Notes: generated by a model from the sequence alone, not told the origin. Counted from the stretch's first letter, positions 42,555 through 51,668 are shown. The stretch is DNA of 64,000 nucleotides from Rhodopseudomonas sp. AAP120 (GCF_001295845.1 NZ_LJIC01000061.1:1-64000), one strand, 5' to 3'. Program-made: numbers and translations.

Positions 42555-42580
42555 GGGCCGCTGACAGGTGTCAGCGGCCC
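42555..42580. promoter_or_regulatory. Phage palindrome, copy A, upstream of the sheath gene
   Basis: GGGCCGCTGACA (42555-42566), centre GG, TGTCAGCGGCCC (42569-42580): a perfect inverted repeat. A 23-base match with one centre difference lies at 55510-55532 before the head protease. It lies in the gap between the fibre-chaperone gene stop and the sheath start. On the plus strand TTTTGT follows, so it may also terminate any rightward transcript, but no plus-strand gene ends here. Confidence 0.75.
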
Positions 42581-42587
42581 TTTTGTA

Positions 42588-43070
42588 TCAGCTGAAAGTG
42601 GCGTCCACCTGTGCGGTGGTGGTGATGATGCCGATGCCGATCTGGTCCTTAATCCATCGGGCCTTGAAGATCAGCTCTTGTTTTCGCGCAGCCTGCGCCT
42701 TGCCGAGCTCGATCACCGTAGGCGCATCCATCAGCACCTTGGAATTGTCCATCGCAATCCACTCGAAATCGGCGTTCGGATCGGACCAGCGATAGTTGCC
42801 CGGCTGCGCCCCGGCCGCCAGAGCCAGAGATGCCATCAGCGCCGCTCCGATGATGTTTTCCCGATCGGTCGGGCGCGTCTGATAGACCACCCCGTCGAAG
42901 GTCACGCCACCGTCGATCAGTTCGTCGCGGCGGGTCATGGCATGCGCCACGAGCTCAAGCGTCGCCCGAGCATCGGACGCTGCGGTGTCGATTGCGCATT
43001 GCGCCAGATCGTCGGCCGTTAGCGGGATCATCAGGCCGTCGACCAACTTCATCGTCCCAGCGTCGGGCAT
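42588..43070 (-). CDS. Tail-fibre-associated protein with DUF4376
   Basis: 160 residues from the ATG at 43070, overlapping the fibre stop. TFDGVVYQTRPTDRENIIGA and FEWIAMDNSKVLMDAPTV are typical of DUF4376, a domain that follows tail fibres and is thought to act in fibre assembly or as its C-terminal cap. The last 30 residues read KDQIGIGIITTTAQVDATFS. Confidence 0.8.
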   Translation of the reverse strand: MPDAGTMKLVDGLMIPLTADDLAQCAIDTAASDARATLELVAHAMTRRDELIDGGVTFDGVVYQTRPTDRENIIGAALMASLALAAGAQPGNYRWSDPNADFEWIAMDNSKVLMDAPTVIELGKAQAARKQELIFKARWIKDQIGIGIITTTAQVDATFS

Positions 43071-44545
43071 CACCTGACTCCGTAAAGCGAGAATTCGCCT
43101 GCTGCCACATTTCCGTCTGACGAGAAGTACGTCAGGCCGTCGCATCCTCCAGCCATCTGAAGGCCAAGCACACCTGGATAGACCGCCGCGTGCGGGTTCA
43201 TTTGAGCCGTGAACAATCTTCCGCTTTTGTAAAGATTGCCGGTGTCAGCGAAAGCTGGAAATTCAGCCCGCAGGTTCATGTTTGAACCGGCTCCGGTATT
43301 GCTGCCGCTATCCATCAACGCCCATGACGTCTCGCTGTTGGTGCCCCAATCGAACGAGATCGCGGACGCGTTGATGAACGGAAATCCGTATTGATAGCCT
43401 GCGGTGATGTCGGCCCCACCCTGTCGAGCTCTCAGGCGCGGAGAGGTCCCGGGTTTAGAATGGGTGACACCACGAGCGGCGAAGATAATCTCGCGAAAAT
43501 CCGTCGAGACTCCGGCTGTGAACGAAACCGCTGCAACCGGCGCCGAGACGATTTGGCGAGCGATCAAGACCTTGCCGGTTGCACGACCGAAGGTTCGAAG
43601 TCCTCCAGCTTCAGCAACGATGCGGCAGCCCTCGCCGGGGTAAAGTTTGATGCTCGGAGCGCCATCGATCGTCAATCCGCTCGGCACGCCATTGAGCGTC
43701 CAGATCCCGGTCAGCGCATTGTCATTGCGAACGAACAGTTCCCAGCCGACGCCCAGATTGGCGATCGTGTCGAAGCTGAGCGTAGCCGTCCCCTGCAGGA
43801 TCAGCGACCTGCCGATATCGGCGGCGCTGGCAGCGTAGTTAGCCGACTTGATCGCGGGCGCAACCCGGATGTTCTTCCGCGTCTGCGCGACAGCCGGCGC
43901 GCTCAGCGCCTGATCAACGTCGGTCCGCAACCTGTTGGCCAGCGCTTCGAGAACCGCACTTCCGAAGTTCGCATCGTTGTTCAGCGCCGCGGCCAGCTCG
44001 TTGATCTGGTCCAGTGAGGGGCCGGCGCCATTGACCAGGTCGTTGCGCATCGCGAGCAGCGCCGCCATCGTGGCGATCTGGTTGGTGCTGGTCCCGAGCG
44101 CTGCGGTCGGCGCGGTCGGTACGCCGGTGAGATGCGGATTGGCCGACGGGGCTTTGGCTGTATCCAACGCAACGATCAGCGCGAGCAGCTTCGCCAGCGT
44201 GTCTCCGTCCGCTGCTACGCCGCCGCGCAGATCCGAGAGGATGGCAGCACGGCGCATCGGTGTCAGGAACTGGCGCCCGTCGGGTTCTTCTTCCACCGCG
44301 GACGCAGGGACGCCTTCGCGGTAATTCGTCAGAAGCGCCTCGATCTCGGCCGCACGAGGCGAGATCTCCTGTTCGATGACGCGAAGGACCCGCGCCACTA
44401 GCGTATCGGCACCGTTTCCGAGCGAGTCCAGTGCACGCTCAATGGCATCGAGCCGCATGTCGACATCCTGACGAAAGGCATTTTCTTTCTTCAGGATCTC
44501 GTCGACCTTGCCGACGCGGTATTTGGTCTCGAATTCGCGCGCCAT
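43070..44545 (-). CDS. Tail fibre protein
   Basis: 491 residues. An N-terminal coiled coil (about 1-70, FETKYRVGKVDEILKKENAF) attaches to the baseplate. Fibre-type ANPHLTGVPTAPTAALGTST and TNQIATMAALLAMR follow at 135-175, and a beta-rich Gly/Ala/Asn-rich C-terminal half contains the host-recognition tip. Its stop overlaps the DUF4376 gene. Low sequence conservation is expected for such proteins; identity rests on the repeat motif and position. Confidence 0.82.
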   Translation of the reverse strand: MAREFETKYRVGKVDEILKKENAFRQDVDMRLDAIERALDSLGNGADTLVARVLRVIEQEISPRAAEIEALLTNYREGVPASAVEEEPDGRQFLTPMRRAAILSDLRGGVAADGDTLAKLLALIVALDTAKAPSANPHLTGVPTAPTAALGTSTNQIATMAALLAMRNDLVNGAGPSLDQINELAAALNNDANFGSAVLEALANRLRTDVDQALSAPAVAQTRKNIRVAPAIKSANYAASAADIGRSLILQGTATLSFDTIANLGVGWELFVRNDNALTGIWTLNGVPSGLTIDGAPSIKLYPGEGCRIVAEAGGLRTFGRATGKVLIARQIVSAPVAAVSFTAGVSTDFREIIFAARGVTHSKPGTSPRLRARQGGADITAGYQYGFPFINASAISFDWGTNSETSWALMDSGSNTGAGSNMNLRAEFPAFADTGNLYKSGRLFTAQMNPHAAVYPGVLGLQMAGGCDGLTYFSSDGNVAAGEFSLYGVR

Positions 44546-44567
44546 TTAACGGCCCCTGCGGGTGGCT

Positions 44568-44765
44568 TCAAACCGGGGTGTAGCCGATGACCTTCGACGC
44601 ATCGTCGGTCTCCAGCAGCTTCTTGAGCAGCGCACCGGTGACTTGCGTCTCCGACTGCTGGCCGAAGCCGACGCCGAGCGCCTTGAAGCGCGCCGACACC
44701 TGTACGGCGTAGTAGGCTTCGTCCGCGATCGCGGGGGCTTCGGTGATGCTCTTCTTGCTCGCCAT
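44568..44765 (-). CDS. Small hypothetical tail-region protein, 65 aa
   Basis: 65 residues: MASKKSITEAPAIADEAYYA, then VQVSARFKALGVGFGQQSET and a helical end LETDDASKVIGYTPV. It lies between DUF4815 and the fibre gene with short gaps. No family recognised; it may be a small baseplate or fibre-joint protein. Confidence 0.65.
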   Translation of the reverse strand: MASKKSITEAPAIADEAYYAVQVSARFKALGVGFGQQSETQVTGALLKKLLETDDASKVIGYTPV

Positions 44766-44771
44766 GGTGGT

Positions 44772-47096
44772 TTACTCCGTCGTCTGGACGCGGCGTTCGA
44801 CGTGATACGTCACGCGCGGGTTGTTGGTGGTGCCGAGGAAGTCGATCTTGCAGGTGCTGATGCCCGGCGCCGCGAAGCTGAAGGTCCAGATCTTCTCGAC
44901 CGCATCGGCCCTCACCAAGCCGTCGGCGCCAATCACCGGCTTGGTCTCGACGGCATCATGAGTCTTGAGGGTCGCGTACCCGGCCCCATAGGCGAGCCGC
45001 GCCGCGAGGGCGTGGCGCGCGGCATCCCAGGCGCCGATCGTCGCCTTGACGTAGATCGTCTCGATCGAGCTGCCGAAGGCGAGCACCGAGGAGATGTGCC
45101 GCAGATCGTCGTCCGCTCGGAACAGTTCGACCTCGCTGGAGCCCATGTCCAGGATCGGCATGGCCCACTGATTGCCGTTCAACACCACGCGGAAATCGTA
45201 GTAAGGCGTGACGCCAGAGCCGAACAGCGTATCGTCCCCCTCGGGCGCCTCGATCGGCCGCCAAGCGCCGCCGACCTGGAGCTGGAAGGTGCGGCTGGAA
45301 TTCTGCGGCACCACTTCGGCATTTCGGATGCGGATGTTGTGGATCCCGCCGTCGAGATTGACGCCCTGCAGCAGCACGGTCAGCGAGGTCAGGGAGAACT
45401 GGCAGAACTCGGTGACATGGCAGAGGTCGCGGGTGAGATCGCCGACGAAGAACGCACCGTCCGTCGTCTCGAAATAGTTGCCGGACAGGAATTTCTGCCC
45501 CTCCGCATAGGCGACGGTGACGTCCCCCGTGGTGGCGAACAAATAGGCGTAGCGCTTGCCCGATTCGAGAAACACGGGCGTCGCCCAGGGAATGCGCGTC
45601 TCCTCCGGAAAAACCTTGAACTGCGATGCGGCAAGCGTGGTCTTCTTCAGCATCCGGCCCGGCAGCGGCACTCCGGTCTCGGCGCACTCGACCAGCGCAA
45701 CGGTGACCTCGGCGCCGGTCGACCAAGACTCGATCGCCAGCCGCATGCCGGGCGACCAGCGGTTCTGCGACTGCAGCCAGCTTTGCGACTTGAGCACGCC
45801 CTGGATGGTGTGCGCGACCGGCGCATAGACGTCGTACGGGACCTTGACCGTCGTGTTCCAGAATTTGCGGAGGCGAACGAACGTATGGTTCAGCGCGTTT
45901 CCGGCGTAGTCCGCGATCGTGTAGTCGCCGACCTCGTACGTCTCCTCGCCGATCCGGAAGACGCCCTTTGCGGGATCGTATTGACCGCTCGACCACCACG
46001 CGGAGTTCGAACAGACCTGGAAGTAGTCGCCATAAGCCGTCTCCTGCCGGCTCATCAGCATCTGCGTCAGTTCCATGGTCTGGTAGACCGTGCCGCCCAG
46101 CGGCGTCGATCCAGCGCGCTCCCACAGCCGGATGCCGTCGACCGCGGTGTAACGCGGGCAGATCAGGCCGGCGTTGGCATGCATCAGATTGCCGTCGTTG
46201 GCATTGTACAGAGCCAACGGCCCCTTCCATTGGTTGGCTGCTGGGAAGCGAATGCCTTCGAGCACCCGGGCCTTGTAGTCGACGTTGGCCGCATCGCTCT
46301 CGCGCTCGTCCAGGAAGTTGTCGGCGCTGTAGGGCGAACCTGTGTCGGGGATATCGAGCCGATCCTTGATGGCGGCGATGTCGCCCTGCATCGCCTGGAC
46401 GGTGATGCGCGACACGCTCGATTTGAACAGCCGCGCCAGTGCCGCGAGATCGTTGCGCAAACCGGCCATCTCTTGGTCGACCAGGCCGAGTCGGACAGTG
46501 ACCGCCGTGTAAGCGGCAGCCAGCGCATCCAGCTCGGGAGCCTCGTTGGCGGTCCGCATCGCGATGCTCTCGATGCCGCCGGTTCCGATCAGAATATCGG
46601 CGATCGCCACAGTGCCGAGCGGGATCGAGGGCTTGACCGGCGTCAGCGCCGGTGCGCCGGGATAAAGCGTCAGGATCGCATTGCGCACCTTGGCCCGGGC
46701 GCCGGTCTGGGGCACCTGCTGGATCGCGGTGCCGCCACCTGACTGTGGCACCTCACGTTCGTAGTTGCGGGCTTCGACGTATCCGTCGTCCTCGCGGCCC
46801 TGGCCGATCAGCGTGACGTAGACTTTCTGGCCGGCGGTGATCGGAACGAACTCGTCGACCGCCATCTCCAGCCCGGCTTCAAGCGCGAACATCGCGCCGC
46901 TATCGTAGATGCGGCCGGGAGCGACCTCGATCGCTGCAGCGCCCGAGGCAAGTGCAGTGAACCCCTTGTACATCCGGCCGGAGACGAGCAGGTCATCGGT
47001 GAGCTGCGTGATGCCCTGCTGGGGCCACTGGCCCATCCGCTCCAGATCTTCTTCGGTGCCTTCCTGATCGATGTCCCAGGTTGCGCGTTTGTACAT
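44772..47096 (-). CDS. Large phage tail protein, DUF4815-like
   Basis: 774 residues from the ATG at 47096 (AAAGGAG six bases upstream). It starts MYKRATWDIDQEGTEEDLER, contains LPLPGRMLKKTTLAAS-type beta-rich segments, and ends VTYHVERRVQTTE. I associate this pattern with DUF4815 tail proteins found after P2-type I genes. It is probably a structural baseplate or proximal fibre protein. In-frame sequence continues upstream of 47096 without a good start and overlaps tail gene I in another frame, so I exclude it. Confidence 0.72.
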   Translation of the reverse strand: MYKRATWDIDQEGTEEDLERMGQWPQQGITQLTDDLLVSGRMYKGFTALASGAAAIEVAPGRIYDSGAMFALEAGLEMAVDEFVPITAGQKVYVTLIGQGREDDGYVEARNYEREVPQSGGGTAIQQVPQTGARAKVRNAILTLYPGAPALTPVKPSIPLGTVAIADILIGTGGIESIAMRTANEAPELDALAAAYTAVTVRLGLVDQEMAGLRNDLAALARLFKSSVSRITVQAMQGDIAAIKDRLDIPDTGSPYSADNFLDERESDAANVDYKARVLEGIRFPAANQWKGPLALYNANDGNLMHANAGLICPRYTAVDGIRLWERAGSTPLGGTVYQTMELTQMLMSRQETAYGDYFQVCSNSAWWSSGQYDPAKGVFRIGEETYEVGDYTIADYAGNALNHTFVRLRKFWNTTVKVPYDVYAPVAHTIQGVLKSQSWLQSQNRWSPGMRLAIESWSTGAEVTVALVECAETGVPLPGRMLKKTTLAASQFKVFPEETRIPWATPVFLESGKRYAYLFATTGDVTVAYAEGQKFLSGNYFETTDGAFFVGDLTRDLCHVTEFCQFSLTSLTVLLQGVNLDGGIHNIRIRNAEVVPQNSSRTFQLQVGGAWRPIEAPEGDDTLFGSGVTPYYDFRVVLNGNQWAMPILDMGSSEVELFRADDDLRHISSVLAFGSSIETIYVKATIGAWDAARHALAARLAYGAGYATLKTHDAVETKPVIGADGLVRADAVEKIWTFSFAAPGISTCKIDFLGTTNNPRVTYHVERRVQTTE

Positions 47097-47107
47097 GGTC
47101 GCTCCTT

Positions 47108-48361
47108 TCAGCGGCGAATGACGGCGCCGAACCGCACGTCGTCGGACAACCTCGCGAGGTCGCCGTACGTGATCGGCCGGACGGAGTTGATGTCGAGATA
47201 GACGGTGTCGCGCGCGGCCTGAGTGACGGCGAGCGCGTTGAGAACTTCCACGACGCGAGGCTCGGGCCCCGATCGCAGATAGCGGCCAAGCGGGAAGCCT
47301 GATTTCGGCGTGGTGCCGAGATGCGCCAGAACGGCCGCTGTGAAGCGTGCGCGCCGGATACGGGTGCGGCCGATGCGATTGCGCATTCGGCCGAGCGCAG
47401 CCGAAGTTCCATCGGCGAGACGGATCGACAAATAAGCTTGCTCGTCGGCCTGGTTCGGACGGATGCCGCGGCCTCTCAATCGACGGCCGACGAACCAGCC
47501 TCGGCCGCCGGGCTGCGGCTCCCACAGCTTGCGCGGCGTCGCATCGAGCGGTGTCAGGCCCGGTGACATCACGGCGGGGATGAACTGATCGCCGCCGGCC
47601 GTGAAGTTGAGCGCGATGACGCGCTGGCCTGCGAGTTTGCCGTCGGCGACAAACCGCCCGCGCAGGCCCTTGCCGACCTGGAACGTGCTTCGCCGCGGCC
47701 CCGGAATGATCAACCGCTCGGGATCGGACAACAGGCGGCCTGAGGCGTCGATCCGCACACCGGCGAATACCAGCCGCTGTACCGTGCCGCCCTTGCGCAG
47801 CTCCGGCCGCCAGCGGCCCAGCACGACAGCCGCGGCGGAGCGCGCGACAAAGCGGCGGCCGACATAGCGGCCCTTCAAGGTCCGTTGAACGATCGTTCCG
47901 CCGTCCGTCAGAAACGGCACCGGCAGGTAGCGTGTCAGCCTGTCTGCCACGTAGATGCGGATCTCGGGCAGACCAGCCAGCCAGCGATCATGCGATTCCT
48001 TGGTCGGGGCCGCACCGATGAAGAACGCGTGGCGCGGCAACCGGGCCCGCACGAACTCGGCATCGACATAGCCGAGCGCCATCCGATAGCCGAGGACCGT
48101 GGTCTTGGCCTCGTGATAAGCGGGCGACTCGGCGATCACCTGGCGCTTGCGGTGCTCGGGCCACTCGCTCTTCCAGAAATCCACCGACCACGCCCAGGCG
48201 AGCAGCGGCAACTGATCTGCCGGACACGTCCACGGGTCCCACAGCGTTCTTAGCTTTGCGGCCTCGGCGAACAGCACGGGCCAGCGCTCGGCGTTGACCA
48301 GACTGTGGCTGCGCTCGGCATCGCCGATGGTCGGCTGTATCGGGGTGAAATCGACGCTCAT
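47108..48361 (-). CDS. Tail protein I with long C-terminal extension
   Basis: 417 residues. The first 150 residues are P2 gpI-like: PWTCPADQLPLLAWAWSVDF, ESPAYHEAKTTVLGYRMALG. P2 gpI is only about 176 residues; here a further 240 follow, Arg/Gly-rich with the recurring patterns RYVGRRFVARSAA, RGRFVADGKLAG, RGWFVGRRLRGRG. The extension may bind a fibre or the large downstream protein. Start overlaps the J stop by four bases. Confidence 0.82.
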   Translation of the reverse strand: MSVDFTPIQPTIGDAERSHSLVNAERWPVLFAEAAKLRTLWDPWTCPADQLPLLAWAWSVDFWKSEWPEHRKRQVIAESPAYHEAKTTVLGYRMALGYVDAEFVRARLPRHAFFIGAAPTKESHDRWLAGLPEIRIYVADRLTRYLPVPFLTDGGTIVQRTLKGRYVGRRFVARSAAAVVLGRWRPELRKGGTVQRLVFAGVRIDASGRLLSDPERLIIPGPRRSTFQVGKGLRGRFVADGKLAGQRVIALNFTAGGDQFIPAVMSPGLTPLDATPRKLWEPQPGGRGWFVGRRLRGRGIRPNQADEQAYLSIRLADGTSAALGRMRNRIGRTRIRRARFTAAVLAHLGTTPKSGFPLGRYLRSGPEPRVVEVLNALAVTQAARDTVYLDINSVRPITYGDLARLSDDVRFGAVIRR

Positions 48362-49296
48362 CCGTCGATCCCCCAGCTCACCGTAATCGAGGAAATGTAC
48401 GGCGCGCCGTCAGCTCCGCCGCTGACGTCGCCGAGGGGCGCGAGCACGTCGACTTTCCGCACAGCGCCCGACTTGGCGACGGCGCCGATCGCCTGCGCAT
48501 GCAGGGTCTCGCCGATCTTGTGTCGCTCGGCACCTAGCGCGGCAATCGCCGTGGTGGCGTAGGCAACGGCGGCGGCCGGATCGGGCCCGTTGGGCACCCA
48601 CAGTTTGACTGCTGCCGGCGTCTCGATGATGCGCGCCGGCCGCACCGTGACGATGTCGGTCGACTGCGATCCGGCCTCGCCGTCGAAGGCGCCCTGGATA
48701 TCGCCGATCAGCGTCTCCGCCGGCGTGCCGTCGCCGGCGCGCCCGAGGATGTACAGGTCCATCTGTCCGCCCGGCCGGCGGAGCGGCCGCACGTCCTTGA
48801 CGCGGTCGCCATAGAGCTTGCGGATGCGCCAGACGTAGCCGCCGGGCGTGATCCCGTACAACGGTCGGGCCTCGTCCGAGAGCTGGGCCCGGAAGCGCAG
48901 TTCGTCGTCGCTTTCAAGCACCTCGGCCGTGCTGTCCGTCGCGGGTGAGATGATCAGCGGATCGGTCGCTTTGTAGGTGACCGCGAGGTGCCGCAGATCG
49001 GCTCCGACCGCGGTCGCCAGCCGCAGCGCGTTGGCGTGATCGTTGATCGTCTGCTCGATCATCGTCTCGCCGTGCGCAAACTCTTGCTCGAGCACGGCGT
49101 TGGTGTCGAACTGCGTCAGCGGATTGCCGTCGGCGTCGATCACATCAAACGCCGGCAGCGTCGGGTCTTTGACCCGCGCGGCGTCCCAGCGCGCCTTGAA
49201 GGCCAGCAGACGCCTCCGCAGCGTAGCCTCGTAGTCGATATCGACCAGCGTAGGCGCGCCGAGGCGCGAGAGATCGAGGGATGCCGCGGTGCTCAT
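48358..49296 (-). CDS. Baseplate assembly protein J
   Basis: 312 residues from the ATG at 49296. RLGAPTLVDIDYEATLRRRL at the start, LPAFDVIDADGNPLTQFD, then LYGITPGGYVWRIRKLYGDR and the C-terminal ISSITVSWGIDG. The pattern and the W-J-I order match P2 gpJ, which forms the baseplate wedge. Both ends overlap neighbours by four bases. Confidence 0.88.
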   Translation of the reverse strand: MSTAASLDLSRLGAPTLVDIDYEATLRRRLLAFKARWDAARVKDPTLPAFDVIDADGNPLTQFDTNAVLEQEFAHGETMIEQTINDHANALRLATAVGADLRHLAVTYKATDPLIISPATDSTAEVLESDDELRFRAQLSDEARPLYGITPGGYVWRIRKLYGDRVKDVRPLRRPGGQMDLYILGRAGDGTPAETLIGDIQGAFDGEAGSQSTDIVTVRPARIIETPAAVKLWVPNGPDPAAAVAYATTAIAALGAERHKIGETLHAQAIGAVAKSGAVRKVDVLAPLGDVSGGADGAPYISSITVSWGIDG

Positions 49297-49709
49297 GTGC
49301 TCACCGCCGCGGAGCCGCGCGCCAGTGCCGTCACCGGCACACGCAGATCCGCGTCCTCTTCCACTGAGTAATCGCCGAGGTGTCCATAGGGATAGAACTT
49401 GCAGGCGAGCATGAAGCCGACCGCGCCGCCACGGCCGTCGATGATCCACGGCTGGAGGTTGCGGATACGGATGCCTGGCTCTTGGCTGTGCACCGCCGTC
49501 ACCATCTCCGCATAGGCGCGCAGCAGGTTGACCGCCGTGAGGTTCTCGCCGCGCAGCGGGGCCAGATCTGCGCCGAGATCGAGCCGCATCACCCGCGTGC
49601 CGATGCGCGTGGCGAGTATCCGCCGCACGCAATGCTCGGCGTGCGCCCGGCCGCGCAATATGCGGCCGGTGCGTGCGTCGAGACCTGTTCGGGTGGTGCG
49701 TTCAGCCAC
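49293..49709 (-). CDS. Baseplate wedge protein W (GpW/gp25 family)
   Basis: 138 residues. LRGRAHAEHCVRRILATRIG, RVMRLDLGADLAPLRGENLT and AYAEMVTAVHSQEPGIRIRN are characteristic of the gp25/lysozyme-like wedge family. It connects the wedge to the tail sheath. It precedes J with a four-base overlap. Confidence 0.87.
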   Translation of the reverse strand: MAERTTRTGLDARTGRILRGRAHAEHCVRRILATRIGTRVMRLDLGADLAPLRGENLTAVNLLRAYAEMVTAVHSQEPGIRIRNLQPWIIDGRGGAVGFMLACKFYPYGHLGDYSVEEDADLRVPVTALARGSAAVST

Positions 49710-49715
49710 GGGCGA

Positions 49716-49961
49716 TTACTTCCGCTTCTTGCCGGTGGCCTCGGTGTCGGCGGCGGAGAGCCGGCGCTCGACGTCCTCGTCGATCGTGACCGTCGCCACG
49801 ACCTTCGGCGCGGCATCGTCCTTCACTGGCTCGATGCCGCCCCAGCCGGCTTCGTTTTGATACTCGCGGTCGGTCAGTGCGACGATCTCGCCTTCCTTGC
49901 GCATGCGTCCACCGATCGGTCGCTTGGTGGTGATGCGGTAGCTTTTCTTCTCGTCCGGCAT
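49716..49961 (-). CDS. Small hypothetical phage protein, 81 aa
   Basis: 81 residues from the ATG at 49961: MPDEKKSYRITTKRPIGGRM, then EGEIVALTDREYQNEAGWGG, and a charged C-terminal tail. The TDREYxxE segment resembles the small proteins that accompany capsid or baseplate genes, but no family can be named. It lies between V and W. Confidence 0.65.
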   Translation of the reverse strand: MPDEKKSYRITTKRPIGGRMRKEGEIVALTDREYQNEAGWGGIEPVKDDAAPKVVATVTIDEDVERRLSAADTEATGKKRK

Positions 49962-49969
49962 GGTGTGAC

Positions 49970-50587
49970 TTACTCCGCCTTTGCCTTGACCAGCTTCGCC
50001 GGTCCGTCCTCGGTGGTGACCTTCGCGGTCGCCTTCTGGTTTTTGCTTTCGACGCCGATGTTCCAAGGCTTGGCGCCCGTCGCGACGATGTAGCCGTCGC
50101 CGTCGGCAACCAGGTTGACAGCTTCGCTGGTGAGTTCGAGCTCGTTGCCGCCGACCTTCAGGGAAATGAGCCCGTCCTTGACCACGAATTTCGACTTGCC
50201 GATTTCGAGCACGAGATCCTCGTCACCCTTCGGCGCGGGGTGGTCGTCGTCGAACGGTGCGCGGATCACCTGCGAACCGCCGCCGATGACGCCGGACGGC
50301 GACAGCAGCGTGAAGCTCTCACCCTCGGCCGGCTTGACCTTGATCTTGAGATTGCCAGCGGCGACCGGCTGCACGGTCACCCACGGCGATTCCACCGGCT
50401 TGTCATCCGCGTCGCGGCCGAGTTCGAGCTTCACCTGCCAGTCGTCGCCTTGCTTACGGATGCCGTCCTTGATCACCTTACCGCGCATCACCACGCGCGC
50501 GACGCGCTGGTCCACCTCGACGATCCGCCTTTCGAGACCGCGGAGATAGCGCTTGAGCGCGAGGACATCAGGATCGACGATGGTCAT
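49970..50587 (-). CDS. Baseplate spike protein V (gp45-like)
   Basis: 205 residues from the ATG at 50587. The N-terminal LALKRYLRGLERRIVEVDQR is helical, then an OB-fold/beta-helix region follows with repeated beta strands (LEIGKSKFVVKDGLISLKVG, ELTSEAVNLVADGDG) typical of the P2 gpV / Mu gp45 spike. It punctures the outer membrane. The C-terminal HxH iron motif of P2 gpV is not evident. Confidence 0.8.
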   Translation of the reverse strand: MTIVDPDVLALKRYLRGLERRIVEVDQRVARVVMRGKVIKDGIRKQGDDWQVKLELGRDADDKPVESPWVTVQPVAAGNLKIKVKPAEGESFTLLSPSGVIGGGSQVIRAPFDDDHPAPKGDEDLVLEIGKSKFVVKDGLISLKVGGNELELTSEAVNLVADGDGYIVATGAKPWNIGVESKNQKATAKVTTEDGPAKLVKAKAE

Positions 50588-51168
50588 ACCGGCGCTCCGT
50601 CGCTGGCATCGACCGGCTCGCCATCGAAATCGGTGATCTGCGGCGCGGGAATCGCCGGCTTGACCAGCGGGCTCTCGACGATGCCGGACAGCGTCTGCGA
50701 CCAGGTCGCCACGTAGTAGGCGGACCCGCGCGCGTACACTTCGCTGGTGAACAGCGGCCTGGCCTCGACCTTCTGCGGCGAGCCGATGTTCGTGAGGCCG
50801 AACCGCTGCGCGTCGAGATCTCCGAGGATCGCCAGCACGCCTTGGGAGAGCGCGTGCGCGATCTCCTGGCGGCGCACCGCCCGGCCGCCGATCGCCATGT
50901 CCTCCGTCACGATGTAGACGGCCGGCTCGATTTCGAGCGCCCATGAGCCGTCGAGGTCGCCGTCGAGCTTCCAGCGTGTCGCCGCCACCGCCAGCATCGG
51001 CGGCGTGAAGATGTCCTTCTCGATGATGTCCGAGACGTCGATCCGCCCCGGATGCTGGCGGACCGTGATGTCCGGAAACAGCGTCTTCAACGACGCCTCA
51101 ACGGCATCGAGATAACGCTTCAAAGGCGCGAGTTCGAGCAGTTGCGCGAGCGTCGCCGGCGCGATCAT
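50584..51168 (-). CDS. Mu gp37-like protein (DUF1834)
   Basis: 194 residues from the ATG at 51168. LELAPLKRYLDAVEASLKTL near the start, then PAVYIVTEDMAIGGRAVRRQ and a beta-rich C-terminus. Size and position (after gp36 and gpG, before the baseplate) fit Mu gp37, probably a tail terminator or connector. Overlaps at both ends are four bases. Confidence 0.72.
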   Translation of the reverse strand: MIAPATLAQLLELAPLKRYLDAVEASLKTLFPDITVRQHPGRIDVSDIIEKDIFTPPMLAVAATRWKLDGDLDGSWALEIEPAVYIVTEDMAIGGRAVRRQEIAHALSQGVLAILGDLDAQRFGLTNIGSPQKVEARPLFTSEVYARGSAYYVATWSQTLSGIVESPLVKPAIPAPQITDFDGEPVDASDGAPV

Positions 51169-51668
51169 TGGCCGCCCCCGAGCTGCCGGGCCACGAAGGC
51201 GGTGGCGAGCTTGTCGATCTTCTCGGCGTCCTCGGCCGACACGCCGACAACCGGCCGCGCCGGGATGGTGACGGTCTTCTTGCTGACGTGACGGCCGCCG
51301 ACCACGAAGGACAGGAGCGGCGCGTTCTTGGCGCTGATCACCGCGCCATCCTGATGGACGTGCGCGTACTCCCACGACAGGCCGGCTTCGGTTTCAGTGG
51401 CCGATGCCGTCCAGGCGACCGAACCGAGCATGTGCTGGCCGGTCCGCATCAGGATCGACGTGCCTTCGAGATTGGCCGGCCAGGCCGAACCGTCCGGAGC
51501 CGTCTTGGTCGTGGTGATGCGCTCACGCATCGAGAATTCGAACCGCGCGCCGATGTCTGACATCAGCGGCTCGGTGTTGACGTTGTCGAGCCCGCCCAGC
51601 CGCGCGAGCGCCGAGGTCAGGTCCGAAATATCGACTTCGATGCGAACGCCGGTGTCCATCATCACCAC
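51165..51668 (-). CDS. Virion morphogenesis protein (Mu gpG-like)
   Basis: 167 residues. RIEVDISDLTSALARLGGLD at the start, then FEFSMRERITTTKTAPDGSA, LMRTGQHMLGSVAWTASATE, and the C-terminal RPVVGVSAEDAEKIDKLATA. This is the family of Mu gpG / P2 gpS tail completion proteins. The start could also be one of two further ATGs a few codons on. Confidence 0.87.
   Translation of the reverse strand: MVMMDTGVRIEVDISDLTSALARLGGLDNVNTEPLMSDIGARFEFSMRERITTTKTAPDGSAWPANLEGTSILMRTGQHMLGSVAWTASATETEAGLSWEYAHVHQDGAVISAKNAPLLSFVVGGRHVSKKTVTIPARPVVGVSAEDAEKIDKLATAFVARQLGGGQ

Noticed and set aside
40444-42564. 706-codon plus-strand frame opposite the sheath and tube genes
   Set aside because: Composition is shadow-like (Asp/Arg/His-rich) and the minus-strand sheath and tube genes are recognisable.
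47097-47525. Upstream extension of the DUF4815-like protein
   Set aside because: It lies within tail gene I in another frame; AAAGGAG before the ATG at 47096 marks the true start.
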